Source: JABCYV01 sp035512155 (lineage in GTDB: Bacteria; Acidobacteriota; Terriglobia; Terriglobales; Acidobacteriaceae). From it: 64,000 nucleotides of DNA. A program made the translations under genes and the position numbers. Below the pieces are notes generated by a model. That model made no database searches. It worked only from the letters and a program-made list of their open reading frames with translations, and was not told the origin of the DNA. Positions 59,011 to 64,000 of the stretch are shown in pieces. Within the stretch, counting starts at the first letter, position 1, and every line of letters starts with the position of its first letter. The DNA is taken from NCBI GenBank assembly GCA_035512155.1, contig DATKEN010000038.1, forward strand, positions 48,381-112,380, written 5' to 3'.

Positions 59011-60297
59011 CTACCGTTGAAGATCGGCCCCGCCTGATCGGTGTGTCTTTTCATCAATGCGCAGGAACAACGGCGTATTGACAGGCAGCTCCACATTCGA
59101 ACCTCTGGCAATAAAAGCATCGTATATGTTCATGGCTGCGCCGAAATAACCGAAGCCAATAGCGGTTGTCGCCGATGCCTGTGCTGCGCCCGCGCCAAGC
59201 AAACCGAACCCTCTACGCCCTTCTCCTGCTCGGGACCAAGCAGTTTTATCGACGGTGGTATCAGCAACCGCCCTAGAGGGGCCGATCAGCGAGATGGGGG
59301 CTCGCAAGCGAGAAAAAGTCGATGTCGTCGCCTTTACGTCGCCTTCTTCGCCTACGGCGAGCCGTTGACCGCCTGCCGCTTCGATGCCGGTGACCGTCGC
59401 GCTCAATTCAGTCGTTGTCCCATCAGGAGCCTGCGCGGAATGAAAGTAGAAGAAGAGTCCACCATTTTTCTTCATCCAGCCAGCGGCCACAGCTTTGGTG
59501 ACAGTGCCTTCGAGCTTTGTGCCTGCCGGATAGAGCAGAACGTGATCAGAGTTGTAGTACGGCCGGTGCACCACGGCTTCGATCGGCGACCCGGTGGCAC
59601 TCATTTCCGAGTTCAGAGGTGTCAAGAGACGAACGTGAAGATAGCCATCGCCGAGCAGAGAACTCGCCTCAGCCTGATCGACGGACGGTGGTGTTTCAAT
59701 AGCATCGAAGAGTGTTGCGTCGAAGATTGTTCCTTGATCGAAATATTCGGGATGATAGGGCAAACTCGTGACAGCAGCCTGACTCAATCTTTGCAATTTG
59801 TTGGGTTCAAAGATCGGCTTAGCAGCATCTTTCATCTTCTGGCGGACGCCGGGACGTTGAGACTTGGGAAGGTACTGGGCCATTTTCACGTCACTGACTC
59901 CAATGGTTGTATCCGTATGAATCGGTACCGCGGTGCCGTCGGGAAAAATGACGTTGTCGAAGGTCACGCGTGCTGTTCGCGGGCGCGTGAAATCGCCACG
60001 CAGAATCTGTCCTTTACGTCTGGGCGCACTCGAAATCGAGGAGACGTGTCCTTTGATCGTCGAGCCCTCTGGAATCGCGATAGTCGTGCCGGCGTAAACC
60101 GGCTCAACCAGTTTTGCTGTAATTGGCTCGCCCGACTTAGTGATGCGCAGACCCTTCTCGAGTCTGCACCGAAGATCATTACCCGCTCCGACCAGGATCG
60201 TACTTTGTGGAGCCGGAGCGTCCGGTGCAGCCGCAAATGAAGCGGATGCCGCCAAAACCGAACACGATATGACTACGCTGTTGATGTACGACTTCAT
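59011..60297 (-). CDS. Secreted protein with TrbI/VirB10-like beta segments, unknown
   Basis: A 428-residue protein with a signal peptide (SVVISCSVLAASASFAA) and GAGGTGA before the ATG. Two similar blocks, AKLVEPVYAGTTIAIPEGST-IKGHV (~60) and AVVHRPYYNSDHVLLYPAGT-KLEGTV (~250), have the 'V..pv.....vliPaGt.l.G.V' pattern seen in the TrbI/VirB10 beta-barrel and in related acidobacterial proteins. The C-terminus has a glycine-rich hydrophobic stretch and PVNTPLFLRID. No other secretion genes are nearby. Confidence 0.65.
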   Translation of the reverse strand: MKSYINSVVISCSVLAASASFAAAPDAPAPQSTILVGAGNDLRCRLEKGLRITKSGEPITAKLVEPVYAGTTIAIPEGSTIKGHVSSISSAPRRKGQILRGDFTRPRTARVTFDNVIFPDGTAVPIHTDTTIGVSDVKMAQYLPKSQRPGVRQKMKDAAKPIFEPNKLQRLSQAAVTSLPYHPEYFDQGTIFDATLFDAIETPPSVDQAEASSLLGDGYLHVRLLTPLNSEMSATGSPIEAVVHRPYYNSDHVLLYPAGTKLEGTVTKAVAAGWMKKNGGLFFYFHSAQAPDGTTTELSATVTGIEAAGGQRLAVGEEGDVKATTSTFSRLRAPISLIGPSRAVADTTVDKTAWSRAGEGRRGFGLLGAGAAQASATTAIGFGYFGAAMNIYDAFIARGSNVELPVNTPLFLRIDEKTHRSGGADLQR

Positions 60298-60399
60298 GAT
60301 TCACCTCGGTGACATTGGATGAAGCGATTTCGGGCCGGAGCAGAACCCTGCACCCGATCCCGTGGCCTTGAAGTTAGCCGGGCTTGCCATGCGATGCGG

Positions 60400-60735
60400 T
60401 CAGAATGTGTGAGAGAAACGTAAGGATTTGTATTGAATGGACTGAAGGGAGTTCACTACGCTGCGAATCATCTCCGCAGTAGGATTCTCGATATTCCCTT
60501 CTCGCATGCTGTCTTTCAACCACTGCTTGATTTCCAGCGGCTGGATCTCCAGTGACATCGGCATCCGCCCGGGTGTATTTTGTTGACGGCCGGAGATTCT
60601 GACGAGCGTGGTTTTGAGCTCCCCGGGCTGAAACAGGGGTGAAATGTTGTCAAATTCGCGCCGCCGGATGGTGATGATTCTGACGTCCGATGAGGTGAAG
60701 AGGAAAGCGCTCGATGCGCTTGCAGTAGGCGTCAA
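60400..60735 (-). CDS. Uncertain ORF of ~111 codons
   Basis: The last ~90 codons have protein-like composition (EFDNISPLFQPGELKTTLVR; LEIQPLEIKQWLKDSMREGN; MIRSVVNSLQSIQYKSLRF), but there is no good start or ribosome binding site, and the frame starts close to the tRNA gene. I do not recognise it. It could be a remnant. The rest of the gap 60298-60799 shows nothing further. Confidence 0.25.
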   Translation of the reverse strand: MTPTASASSAFLFTSSDVRIITIRRREFDNISPLFQPGELKTTLVRISGRQQNTPGRMPMSLEIQPLEIKQWLKDSMREGNIENPTAEMIRSVVNSLQSIQYKSLRFSHTF

Positions 60736-60799
60736 AACGACAAGTTACGACACAACCAACGACAAAACTGGCAGAAGGTGCCATTCGCATTCAAAGGAA

Positions 60800-60876
60800 T
60801 GGCGGGGACGACGGGACTCGAACCCGCGGCCTCTGCCGTGACAGGGCAGCGTTCTAACCAACTGAACTACGTCCCC
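60800..60876 (-). tRNA. tRNA-Asp (anticodon GTC)
   Basis: On the minus strand GGGGACG (60876-60870) pairs with CGTCCCC, discriminator G and an encoded CCA end at 60800. The D loop has AGTTCAGTTGGTTAGAAC, the anticodon stem-loop CTGCC-CTGTCAC-GGCAG gives anticodon GTC, and the T loop is GGGTTCGAGTCCC. The 77-nt cloverleaf is complete. Confidence 0.97.
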
Positions 60877-61417
60877 ACGAGAGCACAACCTACCAGCCGG
60901 TAAGGTTTCTACATGACATTAGCTGAAGTGAGCACCCAAACATTTTTTCGTTTGGTTTCAGTTTTGGCGTCAGTTGCTTCTGGAGAAGCAGGTGTCAGTA
61001 TAGCAGCTTGCTCGAGCTCCTGCCGATCCTTCTCTAGCGCGTTGAACGAGAAGAGCTTCTCAACGGCTGCCGCTTTATGCCCGGGCGCCAGGTGCCGCGT
61101 CGCCGGGTCATCTGAATTTTCTAAGTAAGTCAGCCGCAGCAAGCTGATCCAATCCGGTCGTAAACTCCTTTGTGAATATGAATGCGTTTCTCAGTCCGTT
61201 GGCACAGAACGGATCGCCAGCAAAGGGCTCCCCGATGTTCGACACGATACATGTGGGCGGACCTATCGAAAGGTTGTCAAGGTTCGGAGCCACACGCTTT
61301 ACGGGATTGAAATTCTCTTGTTGGCGAAACTTATATTTCTCGCCGGTGTTCGAAATAGCGTGTTCCGCGTGTCTTCGCGCTGCAACACTGCGCCGGTAGG
61401 GAAGGAGCAGGGATCTG
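60877..61417. other. Gap beside tRNA-Asp without a supported gene
   Basis: A minus-strand frame is open from ~61430 to a stop at 61108 and reads protein-like at its end (PPTCIVSNIGEPFAGDPFCA; FTTGLDQLAAADLLRKFR) but has no ATG and only one internal GTG. It may be a gene remnant. No integrase or attachment-site duplication of the tRNA end is visible. Confidence 0.4.
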
Positions 61418-61675
61418 GTGCGAACCGTTTTGCTATTACGTCTTCAGGACTGTCAACCTAAGGGTCAATGTTCGGCGAGCCCGGCGCAGTTCCAGCTTCA
61501 GTCAAATGAGAGGAGGATTATTCAGATGGTCGCTGGCGGAGCCAGTCCCAGGGACATTGCCCGGCGATTGGAGATCAAGGAAATCGAGGTCAACGCGTCT
61601 CTCAACAGCATTTTTGAAAAACTCGCTACCTCCGGTCGGCTGGAAATGTTATCTCATAGAGCCCCTTCGAGATAG
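61418..61675 (+). CDS. Small LuxR-type helix-turn-helix protein
   Basis: An 85-residue protein beginning at GTG, with AAGGAG 11 bases upstream. Residues ~28-80 (LQSNERRIIQMVAGGASPRD then IARRLEIKEIEVNASLNSIF EKLATSGRLEM) are the four-helix LuxR/NarL DNA-binding domain, with the recognition helix in EIEVNASLNSIF. There is no receiver or sensor domain. It may be a stand-alone regulator or the remnant of a larger one. Confidence 0.65.
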   Translation: MRTVLLLRLQDCQPKGQCSASPAQFQLQSNERRIIQMVAGGASPRDIARRLEIKEIEVNASLNSIFEKLATSGRLEMLSHRAPSR

Positions 61676-61805
61676 GGATTACAGATCGCAACTGGTGATC
61701 GCTGAACACCGTTCGTGACCACATGTAAGGTAAGAGACCGGCGATGGGCAAGCGACGTAATAGATTGCTTTGACCATTGTGCTACGCCAAGAAACAAGGC
61801 CGTCG

Positions 61806-62993
61806 ATGGAACCGAAAGTGCTGCCGCCCACAAAAGACGAACACGAGGTAGGTGACAATCTTCCCAACCCGCTATTGAATCCGATGTTAAATCCCACACT
61901 CGGTAGGAATCTCGGGCGTTGGGCAGACGTATACTACTCAACCCCACCCGAAAAGCGCGAACGGGCGATATTCGAACTTTTGCGCGAACTGGAAAGCCCA
62001 GGGAAGCCTCAGCGCGAAGATGAACCTACTGTAACAGCGCAGAATCAGAAACAAATACACACCGAGAGCCAGAATGAGGCGCTCGTCTGTCCGACTTGCC
62101 TGCACGAGACCCTTGCCCATCAACACTTCTGTGGTCTATGTGGCGTCGCACTGACAGCAAGCGAAAATAGCGATCCCGGGCAACAAACGACCACATCTGC
62201 CCCACAGTTTTACCCACCGCCCATCGACCAACAATTGGACGCTTGGCCGTGGCGCCAAGAGAAGAGGTTGGCGCACTCCCGCACGCCCCACCAAAAAAGC
62301 CGATCGTGGAAATACGTGGCAATCGTCATCATCACAATCGCCGCGATCGTCTTCTATTGGCAGTGGCGGATGCGTTTGCAAATTACAGACCCGACAAACG
62401 CTAATCGCATGGGCACAGCAACTTCCACGATTTCGAAACAGGTAACCAACCAACGGTCCAGTGCAGCATCTGCCGATCGCAAGGCGGAAAATAGGGCCTC
62501 AGCGCATTCGGTGGCCGAGTTATCCGACAAGCCAAAGCCCGCCGCCGGAAAGCCATTCGGCTGCAGAGAAGATCATTTGGAAAGTTGCTCGGTCGCTGAG
62601 TTGTACAACAGAACTGTCATCCTAGCAAACACAATCGACGCTGCCTTCATCGACTATGACAGGCAGGTGGCACGATTGCGGATGGACGCCAAAGCCCATC
62701 AGAATGACTCAGCAAAGCAGAAGGAGGAGCGTCTCAGGAACAGCAACCGCTATGCTCAATTGCGCGAAAATCTGTGGCTCCGGTCGTACGTAGCCAACCA
62801 GAAGATTGATGCGTTCAAATATCGGAGGGAATTATTGCGGCGAGCGGCGGAGCCGAGATTGGAAAACAAAACGCTTCTTCACGCCTATAAAAATCCGCGC
62901 TTGTGCCTAGACTTGCATTATGTTGCGGAAGATCTGCGCAGACTTGCAGCAAAACTGCCAAGGCTCCACTCATCGCAGAATATACCTTCCTGA
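61806..62993 (+). CDS. Zinc-ribbon membrane protein, acidobacterial type
   Basis: A 395-residue protein with ATG 61806 and AAGG upstream. The N-terminus has NPLLNPMLNPTLGRNLGRWA then DVYYSTPPEKRERAIFELLR, which I associate with acidobacterial zinc-ribbon proteins. A zinc ribbon CPTC ... CGLCG follows (~100-120). One transmembrane helix sits near residue 180 (YVAIVIITIAAIVFYW), and a C-terminal, probably periplasmic, helical domain with two cysteines follows. Function unknown. It could sense a cytoplasmic state and signal across the membrane. Confidence 0.72.
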   Translation: MEPKVLPPTKDEHEVGDNLPNPLLNPMLNPTLGRNLGRWADVYYSTPPEKRERAIFELLRELESPGKPQREDEPTVTAQNQKQIHTESQNEALVCPTCLHETLAHQHFCGLCGVALTASENSDPGQQTTTSAPQFYPPPIDQQLDAWPWRQEKRLAHSRTPHQKSRSWKYVAIVIITIAAIVFYWQWRMRLQITDPTNANRMGTATSTISKQVTNQRSSAASADRKAENRASAHSVAELSDKPKPAAGKPFGCREDHLESCSVAELYNRTVILANTIDAAFIDYDRQVARLRMDAKAHQNDSAKQKEERLRNSNRYAQLRENLWLRSYVANQKIDAFKYRRELLRRAAEPRLENKTLLHAYKNPRLCLDLHYVAEDLRRLAAKLPRLHSSQNIPS

Positions 62994-63127
62994 TGAAAAG
63001 CAAATGGCGGTCAAACTTGCGAGTTGCCGACAAACCGTTAGGAACCTGCAAATGAAGCTCCCGATAAGCCAGACAAATACACTCGAATCGCGGGCGCGGC
63101 TGCGTCTCAATTGTCCTTCCCTATGCG

Positions 63128-63703
63128 CTACGCCTCTCTGTACGCGGGGATACGCGCGGCCACATAGGCACCGAGCGCTAAGTCCACGAGCATGCAGGCA
63201 ACTGCGTACCAATCCGGGATATAAGCCGAGTTCTTGTAGTGCCAAAGATCCCATGCGAATCCATGGCTTGCGATTCCTATAGCAAGGAACCAGGGCGAGT
63301 TGTTTAAACCGAGGGCAGCGAAAGCAGCAAAGAGCGCCAATCCCAGAAGCTCTACCCAAATCCACGAACTCGCTGCGTGGTCCCGTGCCGCGAACCAACC
63401 CATCACATAAACGAGAGGCATGCCCCCAAGAAATCCGGCGAGCATGGTTCGCTCAAACTTCATCGCCCGCAATCCCAGCCAGCGCGTCAGCCAAAGGCAT
63501 GCGACGGTAACCGCCTCGACGACAGCGGCAAGGAGAAACGGATCTCCAGGCGCTTGCCACGACGGAACCATGGAGAGCGTCCACACAGTGATGATCGAAA
63601 CGCCTATCAAGGCCACTATCTGAATAGGGTTTTGTGTTTTGCTCAGGCCCGGTACCTCTGCTTTTGCGATCGTCCTCCTGTCCGGCTCGTCCGCTATTGT
63701 CAC
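63128..63703 (-). CDS. Integral membrane protein, unknown
   Basis: A 191-residue protein with about six hydrophobic segments (IVALIGVSIITVWTLSMVP; PFLLAAVVEAVTVACLWLT; TMLAGFLGGMPLVYVMGWFA; WIWVELLGLALFAAFAALGL; FLAIGIASHGFAWDLWHY; WYAVACMLVDLALGAYVAAR). GTG 63703 with GGGGTG upstream is the best start; the frame extends to 63814 across the MarR operator, which is unlikely to be coding. It is divergent from the MarR-type gene and a probable target of it. Confidence 0.65.
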   Translation of the reverse strand: MTIADEPDRRTIAKAEVPGLSKTQNPIQIVALIGVSIITVWTLSMVPSWQAPGDPFLLAAVVEAVTVACLWLTRWLGLRAMKFERTMLAGFLGGMPLVYVMGWFAARDHAASSWIWVELLGLALFAAFAALGLNNSPWFLAIGIASHGFAWDLWHYKNSAYIPDWYAVACMLVDLALGAYVAARIPAYREA

Positions 63704-63755
63704 CTGACACCCCAACCCGCAGTATAGTCGGCCTCGGGAAGATGCGGGGCGCGAC

Positions 63756-63788
63756 TTGACTAAAGCCAGACTATATGTATATACATAT
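63756..63788 (+). promoter_or_regulatory. Promoter with palindromic operator for the MarR-type gene
   Basis: TTGACT (63756-63761), 16-bp spacer, TATATA (63778-63783), overlapped by the perfect 16-bp palindrome ATATGTATATACATAT (63773-63788). The expected transcription start falls at ~63790, at or within two bases of the ATG (63792), so the mRNA may be leaderless. Binding at the palindrome would block the promoter directly; MarR proteins often autoregulate this way. Confidence 0.6.
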
Positions 63789-63791
63789 GTT

Positions 63792-64000
63792 ATGCGAACA
63801 GAGACACCTGACAAGCAACACCCCGAAGCACTGTTTGACTTGCCATGCGCGTGTCAGAGCCTGCGGCGCGCCACTCGCGTCGTAACGCGGATCTACGACC
63901 AGGAACTGGCGAAGGCGGGAATCGAGATCACGCCATTCGGCCTGCTCACGGCGTTGGATTTGACAGGAGAAGCGAATCAAAAGCGCTTGAGCGCAGGCTT
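63792..64000 (+). CDS. MarR-family transcriptional regulator (3' end beyond window)
   Basis: Sixty-nine residues are present and the frame is still open at the window end. MRTETPDKQHPEALFDLPCA leads into CQSLRRATRVVTRIYDQELA then KAGIEITPFGLLTALDLTGE, which are the first helices of a MarR winged-helix regulator. The paired cysteines before helix 1 could be redox-sensitive, as in OhrR-type members (Cys near the N-terminus). The gene is divergent from the membrane protein at 63128-63703 and has a palindromic operator directly upstream. Confidence 0.75.
   Translation, partial: MRTETPDKQHPEALFDLPCACQSLRRATRVVTRIYDQELAKAGIEITPFGLLTALDLTGEANQKRLSAG

Noticed and set aside
59041..60240. A 399-codon plus-strand frame.
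   Set aside because: It mirrors the secreted protein at 59011-60297, has many Cys/Arg residues and no domain or ribosome binding site.
60600..60900. An integrated element at tRNA-Asp.
   Set aside because: No integrase gene and no repeat of the tRNA 3' end were found nearby.

Overview
The window looks like chromosomal DNA of an Acidobacteriota bacterium (Terriglobia/Koribacter-like). The evidence is a moderately high G+C content, an Oar-like TonB-dependent receptor of about 1,120 residues, several secreted proteins of types I associate with this phylum (an 'LPDAP' protein, choice-of-anchor and beta-propeller proteins, a small degenerate sigma-like protein), and intergenic DNA crowded with short palindromic repeats. 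I see no rRNA, no CRISPR array, no phage and no intact insertion sequence. One tRNA (Asp, GTC) is present. Taxonomy is an inference from gene content.

Layout. 1-9.8 kb: the end of an MFS sugar permease, MarC, a secreted metallopeptidase/TPR protein, a secreted alpha/beta hydrolase, a Phd/VapC toxin-antitoxin pair with its own promoter, cobalamin-dependent methionine synthase (metH), and an orphan nuoI. 10-19 kb: a Tat-exported ferritin-like protein directly followed by tatA and a tatB-like gene, a DinB protein, a Tat-exported M20-like protein that lacks key zinc ligands, a decayed REP-element transposase with palindromes, a truncated tandem gene copy, and a frameshifted phosphoesterase. 19-29 kb: small hypothetical genes, an IS110 fragment, a cluster of very small helical proteins with a receiver protein and Hsp20, and a second decayed REP transposase flanked by the same palindromes. 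29-45 kb: mostly housekeeping or conserved genes (UbiD, M15 peptidase, beta-ketoacyl synthase, Ser/Thr kinase with an altered catalytic loop, TlyA, YebC, ECF sigma/anti-sigma/Spy-like operon, PurQ, Gfo/Idh/MocA oxidoreductase), plus a tandem 148-bp repeat. 45-55 kb: a probable catabolic island (MFS transporter, DUF4387, AtuA-family protein, GntR regulator, TonB-dependent receptor) with TGTATACA-type operators, followed by a two-component system whose two genes converge. 56-64 kb: envelope and hypothetical proteins typical of the phylum, tRNA-Asp, and a MarR-type regulator cut by the window end.

How the genes may work together. The 45.9-53.4 kb cluster reads as uptake (receptor plus MFS) and processing (AtuA/DUF4387) of one unknown, possibly terpenoid or branched-acid, substrate under GntR control. 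The 38.2-39.9 kb operon is a self-contained envelope-stress unit. The 10.4-12.1 kb genes couple a Tat substrate to Tat components.

The most unusual signal is repeat biology. Two palindrome families, each with hairpin loops of 7 nt in nearly all copies, accompany two decayed RAYT transposases. Two other dispersed repeats have landed in frame inside conserved enzymes (metH and ubiD). Functional names rest on motifs read by eye; no database search was run.
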